From the NCBI GenBank assembly GCA_964568875.1, contig CAZMSH010000012.1:31226-95225 (forward strand): 64,000 nt of DNA. Direction: 5' to 3'. The translations under genes were made by a program, and so were the position numbers. The notes under the pieces were generated by a model, which saw nothing but the letters and a program-made list of their open reading frames with translations, ran no database searches and was not told the DNA's origin. Positions 15,490 through 24,571 of this stretch are shown here, in pieces (within the stretch, counting starts at the first letter, position 1; every line of letters starts with the position of its first letter). This stretch comes from SLNP01 sp964568875. Lineage in GTDB: Bacteria > Bacteroidota > Bacteroidia > Bacteroidales > VadinHA17.

Positions 15490-15525
15490 GGGAGGTCTCC
15501 TGCAGCGATTGGCTGCTGGCCTCCC
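15490..15525 (+). other. Intergenic RNA hairpin between atpE and atpF
   Basis: GGGAGG (15490-15495) pairs with CCTCCC (15520-15525), and GCAGC (15502-15506) pairs with GCTGC (15512-15516) around GATTG. No T-run follows, so it is more likely a processing or stability element than a terminator. Subunit c is needed in about 10 or more copies per complex, which fits a hairpin protecting the upstream atpE mRNA. Confidence 0.5.
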
Positions 15526-15550
15526 CTTAATTGAAAAAACTTAATTTACC

Positions 15551-16063
15551 ATGATAACCGCCAACAGCTTAGCAACTCCGGCTTTGGGACTAATCGTCTG
15601 GACGACAATAATATTCCTTATTTTCTTCTTTTTGCTGAGAAAATATGCATGGCCGCCGGTGCTTAATGCAATTCATGCCAGAAATGAAAGAATCAGGAGT
15701 TCTCTGCTTGCAGCTGAAAAAGCACGCGAAGAGATGATAAGACTTCAGGCAGACAATGAAGCCATTCTCCGTGAAGCAAGGGAAGAGCGTGACCAGATTG
15801 TAAGGGAGGCCAGGGAGGCTGCAGAAAAGATAGTAGCCATCTCAAGAGAGAGAGCGTCGCAAGAAGCGAATGCAATAACTGCCAAAGCAAGGCAGGCAAT
15901 TGAAAGAGAAAAAGATGCTGCGATGATTGAAATCAGGCAACAGGTCGCTTCAATTTCAATGGACATAGCCTCGCGTGTTCTCCAGGAGAAATTGTCTGTC
16001 ACCGGAGAACAGGAGAAACTTATTGAAAAGTATCTCAGTGAATTTGATAAAGGCAGGAACTAA
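15551..16063 (+). CDS. atpF: ATP synthase F0 subunit b
   Basis: A 170-residue peripheral-stalk subunit. One N-terminal membrane helix (LGLIVWTTIIFLIFFFLLRKYAWPPV) is followed by a long charged coiled coil (from about residue 40 to 150), ending in a short C-terminal helix. The helix end RKYAWPPVLNAIHARNERI is typical of atpF. It follows the atpE hairpin and precedes atpH by 17 bases. Confidence 0.95.
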   Translation: MITANSLATPALGLIVWTTIIFLIFFFLLRKYAWPPVLNAIHARNERIRSSLLAAEKAREEMIRLQADNEAILREAREERDQIVREAREAAEKIVAISRERASQEANAITAKARQAIEREKDAAMIEIRQQVASISMDIASRVLQEKLSVTGEQEKLIEKYLSEFDKGRN

Positions 16064-16080
16064 ATTGAAACCGATCGGAG

Positions 16081-16614
16081 ATGGATGAGAGCAGAATATC
16101 GGTACGATATGCAAAGGCCCTGTTTGAGACAGCAATTGAGAAAGGATTGCTCGAACAGACAGAACAGGATATGAAGCTGCTGCTGGAGGTTGGTATGCAG
16201 CCTGATTTCCGTTACTTCACAGATGATCCTTCTATCCCTCCCGCAAAGAAAACAGAGTTCTTCATTGAAGTATTCGGCGAACATGTCGGCCAGCTCACTA
16301 TCGATATTGCTTCATTGGTTATAAGAAATGGCCGTGAAAGATATCTTGCAGGTATAGCAAGAAATTATATTGCAATGAGCCGAAAACAACAGGGCATAAC
16401 AACGGTTGTACTGACTACAGCTACGGAGCCGGGAGCAAAGACAAAGGAAATGATAAGAGCCGAGATTGAGGAGACACTGAAGTCAGAAATTGATATGAAA
16501 GAAGTTGTCGATCCTGCCATCATTGGAGGTTTTGTTTTACAGATTGGAGACAGGCTCTTTGATGCAAGTGTTAAGGAAAAACTGAAGAAAATCAGAAAAG
16601 AGATTTCAAATTAA
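16081..16614 (+). CDS. atpH: ATP synthase F1 subunit delta
   Basis: A 177-residue OSCP/delta subunit linking the peripheral stalk to F1. It opens with SRISVRYAKALFETAIEKG, the standard helical N-domain, and has the C-terminal signature DPAIIGGFVLQIGDRLFDASV. It lies between atpF and atpA, 4 bases before atpA, so it is translated with it. Confidence 0.95.
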   Translation: MDESRISVRYAKALFETAIEKGLLEQTEQDMKLLLEVGMQPDFRYFTDDPSIPPAKKTEFFIEVFGEHVGQLTIDIASLVIRNGRERYLAGIARNYIAMSRKQQGITTVVLTTATEPGAKTKEMIRAEIEETLKSEIDMKEVVDPAIIGGFVLQIGDRLFDASVKEKLKKIRKEISN

Positions 16615-16618
16615 CGAT

Positions 16619-18202
16619 ATGACTAGTATTAAACCAGCAGAAGTATCAAGAATACTAAAGGAAAAGCTTCAGGGAGTTCACACTGAAACTTCTCTTGATG
16701 AGGTTGGAACCGTAATACAGGTTGGTGACGGTATTGTAAGACTGTACGGCCTTTCAAACGTTCAATCAAACGAGCTTATCGAGTTTGAGAACGGGATTAA
16801 TGCCATAGTGCTTAATCTTGAAGAGGACAATGTCGGTGCAGTATTGCTGGGACCGTCAGAGGAGATCAATGAGGGAGATATTGCCAGACGAACAGGTAGG
16901 ATAGCTTCTATAATGGTCGGTGACGGTCTGTTAGGCAGGGTCGTGAATACGCTTGGAAAACCCATTGATGCGAAAGGCCCTGTTACCGGGAAACTATATG
17001 AAATGCCATTCGAGCGGAAAGCGCCGGGAGTGATATTCCGCCAGCCGGTCAAGCAGCCTCTTCAGACGGGCATAAAGCCAATAGACGCCATGATACCTAT
17101 CGGCCGTGGTCAGCGTGAGCTCATAATTGGCGACCGACAGACAGGAAAGACAGCAATTGCCATAGATACAATTATTAACCAAAGAGAGAACTTCAGGAAG
17201 GGAAAGCCGGTATATTGCGTATATGTTGCAATAGGTCAGAAGGGATCAACAGTGGCCAACATAGCGACAACACTCGAGCAACACGGAGCACTGGAATATA
17301 CGGTAATTGTTCTTGCTACTGCTGCCGATCCTGCTGCAGCACAATTCTATGCACCTTTTGCCGGGGCCGCAATAGGAGAGTTCTTCAGAGATACAGGCCG
17401 TGATGCCCTTATTATCTATGATGATCTGTCTAAACAGGCTGTGGCTTACAGGGAAGTGTCCCTGCTGCTTCGCCGCCCTCCAGGGAGGGAAGCATATCCG
17501 GGAGACATCTTCTATCTTCACTCACGGCTGCTTGAGCGTGCCGCGAAGATCATTGAATCAGATAAGGTCGCTGCTGATATGAATGACCTTCCCGATTCCA
17601 TTAAACCTTTGGTAAAGGGAGGTGGGTCTCTGACAGCTCTGCCTATCATCGAAACCCAGGCTGGTGATGTCTCTGCCTATATACCTACAAATGTCATATC
17701 AATAACTGACGGGCAGATTTTTCTTGAATCTTCATATTTCAACGCCGGAATCCGTCCTGCAATAAACGTCGGTATATCGGTATCTCGCGTGGGAGGTAAC
17801 GCCCAGATTAAATCGATGAAGAAAATTGCAGGCACACTTAAGGTTGACCAGGCTCAGTATAGGGAACTGGAAGCATTTGCTAAATTCGGTTCAGACCTGG
17901 ATAGCGCTACCCTTTCAATACTCGACAAGGGCGCCAAGAACGTCGAAATACTTAAACAAGGACTGTACAGTCCGGTTCCTGTAGAAAAGCAGGTTGCAGT
18001 GATATATTGTGGAACGCGCGGGCTTCTCAGGGACCTGGATATAGAAAAAGTAAAGGAGTTTGAGTCTGAATACTTAATGGAGCTTGAGACATCGCATCAG
18101 GAGATTCTCGACAGGGTGAGGGAAGGCCAGATTGATGACGAAATCACTTCTGTTTTCGAGAGAACCGCTACTTTGATTCTGGAAAGAATGAAGCAGAACT
18201 GA
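16619..18202 (+). CDS. atpA: ATP synthase F1 subunit alpha
   Basis: A 527-residue alpha subunit. The regulatory nucleotide site has the Walker A GDRQTGKTAIAID, and the segment LIIYDDLSKQAVAYR carries Walker B. The C-terminal region contains SVSRVGGNAQIKSMKKIAG, including the arginine finger region that completes the catalytic beta site. Length is normal. The partner beta subunit is not in this operon but 4.6 kb downstream. Confidence 0.98.
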   Translation: MTSIKPAEVSRILKEKLQGVHTETSLDEVGTVIQVGDGIVRLYGLSNVQSNELIEFENGINAIVLNLEEDNVGAVLLGPSEEINEGDIARRTGRIASIMVGDGLLGRVVNTLGKPIDAKGPVTGKLYEMPFERKAPGVIFRQPVKQPLQTGIKPIDAMIPIGRGQRELIIGDRQTGKTAIAIDTIINQRENFRKGKPVYCVYVAIGQKGSTVANIATTLEQHGALEYTVIVLATAADPAAAQFYAPFAGAAIGEFFRDTGRDALIIYDDLSKQAVAYREVSLLLRRPPGREAYPGDIFYLHSRLLERAAKIIESDKVAADMNDLPDSIKPLVKGGGSLTALPIIETQAGDVSAYIPTNVISITDGQIFLESSYFNAGIRPAINVGISVSRVGGNAQIKSMKKIAGTLKVDQAQYRELEAFAKFGSDLDSATLSILDKGAKNVEILKQGLYSPVPVEKQVAVIYCGTRGLLRDLDIEKVKEFESEYLMELETSHQEILDRVREGQIDDEITSVFERTATLILERMKQN

Positions 18203-18203
18203 G

Positions 18204-19088
18204 ATGGCAAATCTAAAGACGATACGGAACAGGATTGTGTCAGTAAGGTCAACAAGGCAGATAACATCGGCAATGAAGATGGTGGCTGCCGCAAAACTCC
18301 GTAAGGCACAGGACAGAATAGTGATGATGCGTCCCTATGCCGACAAGCTGAGAGAGATTTTGTCAGGCCTTGCACACAGTCTGTCTGAAACGGGAGCTGA
18401 ATGCATCTATAGCCGCAAGTCTGATCCCGAAAAGGTCCTTATCGTAGTAATTACTTCCAACAGAGGTCTTTGTGGTGGTTTCAACGCTAATGTGATCAGG
18501 GAAGTAAAGAGGCTGATAAGTGAGGATTATAATGAACAGTACCGAAGGGGAGATCTTTCATTCATTGCCATAGGAAAAAAGGGATATGATTTTCTAAGGA
18601 AATTAGAAAACTGTGATATTGAAGAGTACAATCACCTCCTGAATAAGTTGGGCTTCGAAAGTGTCTCAAAGCTGGCATCGGCAATAATGACTGATTTTGC
18701 CAATGCAAGATTTCATAAGGTACTTTTAGTATATAATCAGTTTAAGAATGCAGCCATTCAAAGACTATCCACAGAGGTGTTTCTTCCGGTGGAAATAGCT
18801 GAGCCTGATGACGAATCTCCTATAATCAGTGATTATATTTATGAGCCCGATCAGCAAAAGATAGTGAAGGAGCTGATTCCTAAAACACTTAAGGTGCAGT
18901 TTTACAAGGCACTTCTTGATTCTTCAGCTGCCGAACACGGCGCGAGAATGACCTCAATGCATCTGGCTACAGATAATGCAACCGAACTGATAAGAGGTTT
19001 GACACTGCAGTACAACAAGGCCAGACAGGCATCAATCACCAGACAGATACTGGAAGTTGTCAGCGGCGCTGAGGCCCTGAAGGGCTAA
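18204..19088 (+). CDS. atpG: ATP synthase F1 subunit gamma
   Basis: A 294-residue central-stalk subunit. The N-terminal RIVSVRSTRQITSAMKMVAAAKLRKAQ helix (quoted in part) and C-terminal EHGARMTSMHLATDNATELI and TRQILEVVSGAEAL helices form the rotating coiled coil. It is the last gene of the bactofilin-atp cluster and overlaps the end of the convergent Na/Pi transporter gene by 4 bases. Confidence 0.97.
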   Translation: MANLKTIRNRIVSVRSTRQITSAMKMVAAAKLRKAQDRIVMMRPYADKLREILSGLAHSLSETGAECIYSRKSDPEKVLIVVITSNRGLCGGFNANVIREVKRLISEDYNEQYRRGDLSFIAIGKKGYDFLRKLENCDIEEYNHLLNKLGFESVSKLASAIMTDFANARFHKVLLVYNQFKNAAIQRLSTEVFLPVEIAEPDDESPIISDYIYEPDQQKIVKELIPKTLKVQFYKALLDSSAAEHGARMTSMHLATDNATELIRGLTLQYNKARQASITRQILEVVSGAEALKG

Positions 19089-20788
19089 GTCTTTGCCGGG
19101 TGGAGAATTTCATATATTGATTCCGACACGTTTATGATGTGATCGCCCATTTTCTCAGCTTCACAGTAGATATCATTATAATAAACCCCGGCCAGATATG
19201 AGTATTTCTTCTTTTCAATGTTCTTCAGATGCTCGGTTTTCAACTTATTGCGAAGATCGTTTATCTGTTCTTCCACCTCAAGGGCCTTGTCAAGAACAAT
19301 GTGCTTGTATCCCAGTTCAATATTTTCATGCATCACATCAAAAGCCAGCTCAATAAGGTCAAACATCTTATTGATATTATCTCTCTGTTCCTGCGAGAAT
19401 GCAGACTTTGACTCAGCCTTGCGGCTTAAAGTCCTCATAATATTGTAACACGAGTCGGCTATGCTCTCAATCTCATCAATTATCTTGTACATCGATCTTA
19501 TCCTTCTCGAACTGACATCGGTAATGTCACGGTTTTCAAGAATACGGGTCAGATAAGTTGCAATCTCCATCTCTATATTGTCGCTTATCTTTTCATATTT
19601 GGCAATCTTTTCAACAAACTTCTCCCGCTCCTTATTGCCTGTAGCGTTGAACATTTTCCTGAGAAATCCGAACATCCTTGCTATCCTCCGGGAATAGTGG
19701 TTTATCTCACTCTTGGCCTGCAATATTGACATCTCAGAAGTTGTCAGCAGCCCGAAACTGATGTATTTCAGCCTGAACTCTTCGTCATCCTCTTTTTGGG
19801 GAACCATCCATATCACAATTCTTTCAATCACTCCAGCCATTCCAATCAGCAAGACAGTGTTGATAATATTGAATGAGGAGTGAAAAATTGACAGGGCAAT
19901 CGGAATGCTCGTGAAGGTTTCTTCCGGAGAGCCCATTCCTGAAGAAACCATTATTGAAGAGATTGTCCTCAGGAAAAACGGCATCAACGCCAGAATCCAC
20001 AACACCCCTATCATGTTGAAAATGAAGTGTGCCCTGGCTGCCCTCTTTGACGATACATTGCCTACCAGTGCAGCTATATTGGCAGTTATTGTTGTCCCGA
20101 TATTCTCTCCCAAAACCATTGCTGCTGCAATCTCAAAAGGTATCCATCCATTATTGCACATAACAAGAGTAAGTGCCATTGTTGCTGATGACGACTGTAT
20201 CAGAACAGTCAGCACCGTGCCAAGAAGAACGAACAGCAGGGTTGAGACAAATCCCATATTGGTATAGTTCTGAAGGAAGGAAAGGATCTCGGGGTGAGAT
20301 TTGATATCCGGAACACTCTCCTTAAGAAATTCAAGACCAAGAAATATAAAGGCAAAGCCGATAATAAACTCACCCCAGTATCTTGTTTTGCTGCTTTTTG
20401 TAAATAGCAGCGGCATACCTATTCCAATAAGAGGTAATGACAGAACGCTGATCTTCATATTGAAACCAAGAATGGAGATAATCCATGCAGTAACAGTCGT
20501 GCCTATATTGGCTCCCATAATCACACCTATAGACTCAATAAGAGACAAGAGACCGGCGTTGACAAAGCTTACTATCATTACCGTCGTAGCCGAAGAAGAT
20601 TGTATCAGTGTGGTTATCAGAAAACCGGTCAGGATACCCTTAAACCTGTTTGATGTCATGCTTGCAAGAACCTGCCGCATACGGCTTCCGGCAGCTTTCT
20701 GCAGGGCTTCACTCATTACCTTCATTCCGAAAAGAAAGAGACCGAGTGAACCAATGAGTGTCAGAAAGTCAATAATCCTGTATTCCAT
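19085..20788 (-). CDS. Na/Pi cotransporter family protein with C-terminal PhoU-like domain
   Basis: A 567-residue membrane protein of the NptA/PNaS family. Two inverted halves each carry the hallmark QSSSAT (LIQSSSATTVMIVSFVNAGLL and LIQSSSATMALTLVMCNNGW) and a GANIGTT/GENIGTT motif, which bind phosphate and sodium. Eight or so membrane helices occupy residues 1-330. From ~340 a helical PhoU-like cytoplasmic domain follows (IARMFGFLRKMF, RRIRSMYKIIDEIESIADSC). It likely mediates Na+-dependent phosphate movement. No pho regulatory site was recognised. Confidence 0.92.
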   Translation of the reverse strand: MEYRIIDFLTLIGSLGLFLFGMKVMSEALQKAAGSRMRQVLASMTSNRFKGILTGFLITTLIQSSSATTVMIVSFVNAGLLSLIESIGVIMGANIGTTVTAWIISILGFNMKISVLSLPLIGIGMPLLFTKSSKTRYWGEFIIGFAFIFLGLEFLKESVPDIKSHPEILSFLQNYTNMGFVSTLLFVLLGTVLTVLIQSSSATMALTLVMCNNGWIPFEIAAAMVLGENIGTTITANIAALVGNVSSKRAARAHFIFNMIGVLWILALMPFFLRTISSIMVSSGMGSPEETFTSIPIALSIFHSSFNIINTVLLIGMAGVIERIVIWMVPQKEDDEEFRLKYISFGLLTTSEMSILQAKSEINHYSRRIARMFGFLRKMFNATGNKEREKFVEKIAKYEKISDNIEMEIATYLTRILENRDITDVSSRRIRSMYKIIDEIESIADSCYNIMRTLSRKAESKSAFSQEQRDNINKMFDLIELAFDVMHENIELGYKHIVLDKALEVEEQINDLRNKLKTEHLKNIEKKKYSYLAGVYYNDIYCEAEKMGDHIINVSESIYEILHPAKT

Positions 20789-20902
20789 TTGATGCGTGTT
20801 GGACCGGGTTCAAATAAAATAAAATTAGCAGTCATTTTTAATAAGAACAATCATCATTTGAAACAATATTTTGCTAATAATTTACAGAAGTCAATTTAAG
20901 TA

Positions 20903-20921
20903 TTTGTTTTGGCAAAACAAA
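20903..20921. promoter_or_regulatory. Inverted repeat TTTGTTTT-GGC-AAAACAAA
   Basis: Perfect 8-bp arms with a 3-base centre, in the divergent spacer between the Na/Pi transporter and polyprenyl synthase genes. It could be a regulator site or part of promoters on either strand. No regulator is implied by the sequence. Confidence 0.3.
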
Positions 20922-20974
20922 CCTGTCTGTTCTATTGTTTTTACGATCCTGGTGCCCCGATAAGGATTAATTTT

Positions 20975-20982
20975 TAAATTTG
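20975..20982 (+). promoter_or_regulatory. -7 element before the polyprenyl synthase gene
   Basis: TAAATTTG fits TAnnTTTG, 25 bases before the ATG at 21008. No matching -33 element at standard spacing. Confidence 0.35.
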
Positions 20983-21007
20983 AACTCTTTGCCTAAATAG
21001 TACGCTA

Positions 21008-21982
21008 ATGTATACAAAGGAGGAATTAAGCGATATTATTAACAAAGCTATAACCGGTCTTCATTATAATGATGAGGCTGAAAAGCTGATTGAACCGGTG
21101 AAATATATCCTATCGATGGGAGGCAAGAGACTCAGGCCGCTTCTGACTCTGATGACCTGCAACCTCTACAGCGATAATCCGGTTGAAGCTTTGATGCCTG
21201 CAATAGGATTGGAAGTGTTTCATAACTTCACCCTGGTGCATGACGATATCATGGACAACGCTTCTGTCAGGAGAAACTTACCGACAGTCCACGAGAAATG
21301 GGGAGTAAATCAGGCAATATTGTCGGGTGACGTAATGGCCTTTATCGCCAACGAATGCATCGGCCAGGCTCCAATGCAGGTCCTTCCGAAAGTGTTTCGA
21401 CTCTATAACCAGACAGCTACTGAGGTGTGCATAGGGCAGCAGATGGATATGGATTTCGAACGATTGTCTTTCGTTACCCGTGATCAGTATCTGAGGATGG
21501 TTGAGCTTAAGACTGCTGTCCTGATTGCTGCATGCATGAAAACAGGTGCTATTATCGGGGGGGCTTCAGACAGTGATGGTGATATGCTGTATGAATCGGG
21601 GAGAAACCTTGGTCTTGCTTTCCAGATACAGGATGATATTCTTGATGTCTATTCAGATTCAAAGCGTTTTGGTAAAGCCACAGGCGGCGATATTGTATCA
21701 AATAAAAAAACCTACCTGCTGGTTAAGTCATTGGAACTGGCAACAGGCAACTTAAAAAAGAGGCTTAATGAATTGCTGGCAATGAAAGAGTTCGATCCGG
21801 CTGAAAAGATAAAAGAGGTTACCGCCATTTATAATTCTTTAGGCGTAAAGGAAATATCCGGGAAGCTTGCTTCCGGCTATATCGAAAAATCCTTCAGATA
21901 TCTTGATGGAATATCTGTCAAGCCAGAACGCAGGGAGGTAATAGTTCAGATGTTTACTTCACTTATCGGTCGTGAAAAATAA
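21008..21982 (+). CDS. Trans-polyprenyl diphosphate synthase (octaprenyl/solanesyl type)
   Basis: A 324-residue prenyltransferase that extends isoprenyl diphosphates. It has GGKRLRPLLTLM, the first Asp-rich motif LVHDDIMDNASVRR (DDxxD) and the second QIQDDILD (DDxxD), plus GKATGGDIVSNKKTYLL. The residues just before the first DDxxD are Phe-Thr-Leu-Val-His, small and medium, consistent with a long-chain product such as the menaquinone side chain rather than a short C15/C20 product, but chain length is an inference. It stands alone on its own promoter and ends 4 bases from the convergent barrel gene. Confidence 0.9.
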   Translation: MYTKEELSDIINKAITGLHYNDEAEKLIEPVKYILSMGGKRLRPLLTLMTCNLYSDNPVEALMPAIGLEVFHNFTLVHDDIMDNASVRRNLPTVHEKWGVNQAILSGDVMAFIANECIGQAPMQVLPKVFRLYNQTATEVCIGQQMDMDFERLSFVTRDQYLRMVELKTAVLIAACMKTGAIIGGASDSDGDMLYESGRNLGLAFQIQDDILDVYSDSKRFGKATGGDIVSNKKTYLLVKSLELATGNLKKRLNELLAMKEFDPAEKIKEVTAIYNSLGVKEISGKLASGYIEKSFRYLDGISVKPERREVIVQMFTSLIGREK

Positions 21983-21985
21983 CTC

Positions 21986-22585
21986 TCAGAATATTTTGGT
22001 CTCGTTCTTCTTCAACCAGTCGAGGTTAAGCAAAACTCCTGCAGTAAGCATGAACTGATCACGCTTGCTAAGTATATATTTCAGTTCCGCAAAAACATCC
22101 AGCTGCTCGGTCATCTTCATGTAAGTCCCGGCACCCAGATTAAGGCCGATTGCTGATTCTGATGATGTTGATGCCTGGTTACCATCCGGAAAACTATCCT
22201 TGAATCTCATTCTCAGTAGTGTAACATTCACTCCGCTTAGTCCGTAAAACTCAAACCTGTCAAGAGAGTTGAACACATAGTGGGCATTTATGTCAAAAAG
22301 AAATGCTGACAGGGATTGCTTGTAAGAATATTCAATGAAATCTTCCTTAGTGACTCGTGGCATGAAGATGCTTACCGATGGTGAGATATGAAAAGGCAGG
22401 GATATTTCATATATAGCCTTGAAGTTAATAGCCGGATTACCGGTTTTATGGCTTAAATCAATGCTTTCATCACGGAACCATACACCTGTTCCGTAAGCGA
22501 GGCCTCCGCCGGCTTTTGTCAATTGAGCTTCTGCGACGATAAATGATGCAAAGATTAAAAGGAACAAGAAGAAGACTTTTTTCAT
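21986..22585 (-). CDS. Small outer-membrane beta-barrel protein
   Basis: A 199-residue secreted protein with a clear signal peptide (MKKVFFLFLLIFASFIVAEAQ). Strand-like segments continue through the mature region (GGGLAYGTGVWF, FKAIYEISLPFHISPSVSIFMP, SAIGLNLGAGTYMKM, FMLTAGVLLNLDWL). This fits an 8-stranded OMP_b-brl-type barrel. Its last residues (KKNETKIF) are not the usual terminal aromatic strand end, so barrel closure is less certain. Monocistronic; function unknown. Confidence 0.65.
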   Translation of the reverse strand: MKKVFFLFLLIFASFIVAEAQLTKAGGGLAYGTGVWFRDESIDLSHKTGNPAINFKAIYEISLPFHISPSVSIFMPRVTKEDFIEYSYKQSLSAFLFDINAHYVFNSLDRFEFYGLSGVNVTLLRMRFKDSFPDGNQASTSSESAIGLNLGAGTYMKMTEQLDVFAELKYILSKRDQFMLTAGVLLNLDWLKKNETKIF

Positions 22586-22736
22586 GGATTGGGTTTTTTT
22601 AAAAGTTGGAACTCTGTTTTATTCCTTAAATTTATGTCAAAGAATTGTATTTGCAATATTTTTTTGACAAACAACCTTTGAAGGTTGACTTAAACCTCAA
22701 TATCAAATGATAAAATGCTGCATGCAGAAACGATTT

Positions 22737-22768
22737 TTTGATACGGTTGGCAAAAAAAATTAACTTTG
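22737..22768 (+). promoter_or_regulatory. Bacteroidota promoter of atpD-atpC
   Basis: TTTG (22737-22740), 20-base spacer, TAACTTTG (22761-22768): an excellent match to TTTG-N19-21-TAnnTTTG. It lies 26 bases before the atpD ATG and shows that atpDC is transcribed separately from the other atp genes. Confidence 0.75.
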
Positions 22769-22793
22769 TATAATTCATAATTAATACAGTCTC

Positions 22794-24305
22794 ATGTTAA
22801 ATCTTAAAGGTCACATCAGTCAGGTAATCGGCCCTGTAATTGATGTTTCGTTTCCCGGAGAGGGAGAAGAGATGCCCTCAATACTTGATGCCCTTGAAAT
22901 AAGCCGTGATGATGGTTCTGTGCTGGTTGTAGAGTGTCAGCAGCATATCGGCGAAAAGACTGTACGGGCAATAGCCATGGACTCAACAGACGGATTAAGG
23001 CGGGGAATGGAAGTTACAGCTACCGGCAAACCTATTACCATGCCCATAGGTGAACAGATAAGGGGTCGCCTGATGAATGTTACCGGTGATCCCGTTGACG
23101 GGATGAAGCCTCTCGACAAGACTGCAGGTTATCCGATCCATCGCAAGCCACCACAGTATGAAGAATTGTCAACGGAAAAGGAGGTGCTTTATACAGGAAT
23201 AAAGGTGATTGACCTGATTGAACCATATTCTAAGGGAGGCAAAATCGGGCTCTTTGGTGGTGCAGGTGTTGGCAAAACAGTTGTCATTCTTGAACTGATA
23301 AATAATATTGCAAAAGCCTACTCAGGGCTATCTGTTTTTGCCGGAGTCGGCGAACGCTCACGTGAGGGTAATGATCTGCTGAGGGAGATGCTGGAGGCCG
23401 GAGTTGTAAATTATGGAAAGGAATTCCTCGAAGATATGTTGAAAGGCGGCTGGGATCTTTCAAAGGTTGACTATAATGCTCTGAAAGAGTCTAAACTTGC
23501 CCTGGTATTCGGACAAATGAATGAACCTCCGGGAGCAAGGGCAAGGGTAGCCCTTTCGGGATTGTCGGTGGCAGAACATTTCAGGGATGGTGACGAAAAG
23601 AGCGGAGGAGGAAGAGATATTCTTTTCTTTATGGATAACGTATTCAGGTTCACCCAGGCAGGTTCTGAAGTTTCAGCGTTACTTGGGAGAATGCCATCGG
23701 CAGTCGGTTATCAGCCTACTCTTGCAACCGAAATGGGAGTAATGCAGGAGAGAATCACATCGACAAGACACGGATCAATTACTTCGGTACAGGCTGTATA
23801 CGTGCCTGCAGATGACCTTACTGACCCTGCTCCGGCTACTACCTTCTCTCATCTTGATGCGACAACAGTGCTCAGCAGAAAAATATCGGAACTGGGAATA
23901 TATCCTGCTGTCGATCCTCTCGATTCAACCTCCAGGATACTTACTCCCGAAATAGTTGGAGAAGCCCACTATAATTGTGCACAGAGAGTAAAAGAGATAC
24001 TTCAGCGTTACAATGAACTTCAGGATATAATTGCCATACTGGGTATGGACGAGCTGTCGGAAGAGGACAAGAAGGTTGTTCACAGGGCCAGACGGGTTCA
24101 GAGATTCCTGTCGCAACCATTTCATGTAGCCGAGACCTATACCAATATACCGGGGAAACTGGTGTCAATTGAAGATACAATAAAAGGCTTCAATATGATA
24201 CTCGACGGAGAAGTAGACCGGTATCCTGAAGCAGCCTTTTTGCTGGTAGGAACTATTGAAGATGCTATTGAGAAGGGAGAGAAACTAATAGCAGGTACCC
24301 ATTAA
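22794..24305 (+). CDS. atpD: ATP synthase F1 subunit beta
   Basis: A 503-residue catalytic subunit. Walker A GGAGVGKTVVILELI, the catalytic Glu in GVGERSREGND, Walker B region DILFFMDNVFRFTQ, and the DELSEED-type segment GMDELSEEDKKVVHRARR are all present. It has its own consensus promoter and is followed 13 bases later by atpC. In this genome beta and epsilon are encoded apart from the other subunits, with transporter, prenyltransferase and barrel genes in between. Confidence 0.98.
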   Translation: MLNLKGHISQVIGPVIDVSFPGEGEEMPSILDALEISRDDGSVLVVECQQHIGEKTVRAIAMDSTDGLRRGMEVTATGKPITMPIGEQIRGRLMNVTGDPVDGMKPLDKTAGYPIHRKPPQYEELSTEKEVLYTGIKVIDLIEPYSKGGKIGLFGGAGVGKTVVILELINNIAKAYSGLSVFAGVGERSREGNDLLREMLEAGVVNYGKEFLEDMLKGGWDLSKVDYNALKESKLALVFGQMNEPPGARARVALSGLSVAEHFRDGDEKSGGGRDILFFMDNVFRFTQAGSEVSALLGRMPSAVGYQPTLATEMGVMQERITSTRHGSITSVQAVYVPADDLTDPAPATTFSHLDATTVLSRKISELGIYPAVDPLDSTSRILTPEIVGEAHYNCAQRVKEILQRYNELQDIIAILGMDELSEEDKKVVHRARRVQRFLSQPFHVAETYTNIPGKLVSIEDTIKGFNMILDGEVDRYPEAAFLLVGTIEDAIEKGEKLIAGTH

Positions 24306-24318
24306 AAACAGGCCTTAG

Positions 24319-24567
24319 GTGAGACTCGAGATCATAACACCAGACTCTGCGGTATATACAGGTAAGATAAGATCTGTAAGGGTCCCGGGAACAAAGGGGT
24401 CTTTTCAGATTCTCAGAGATCACGCCCCGATAATATCAACATTGGAGAACGGAACTGTTACTGTTGTGGATTTTCAGGGCAAACACCTCTTTTTTGAAAT
24501 CAGCGGAGGTCTGATCGAGGTAAAGATGAATCGAATAATACTATTGGCAGAATCAGCTCATTTATAA
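24319..24567 (+). CDS. atpC: ATP synthase F1 subunit epsilon, short form
   Basis: An 82-residue epsilon subunit starting at GTG (24319). The N-terminal beta-sandwich is intact (RLEIITPDSAVYTGKIRSVRVPGTKGSF, in part; DHAPIISTLENG; FFEISGGLIEVKMNRIILLAE). The C-terminal helical hairpin of ~50 residues that acts as an ATPase brake in many bacteria is absent. This short form is common in Bacteroidota. Only 4 bases separate it from the decarboxylase gene, so the three genes may be co-transcribed. Confidence 0.93.
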   Translation: MRLEIITPDSAVYTGKIRSVRVPGTKGSFQILRDHAPIISTLENGTVTVVDFQGKHLFFEISGGLIEVKMNRIILLAESAHL

Positions 24568-24571
24568 TATC

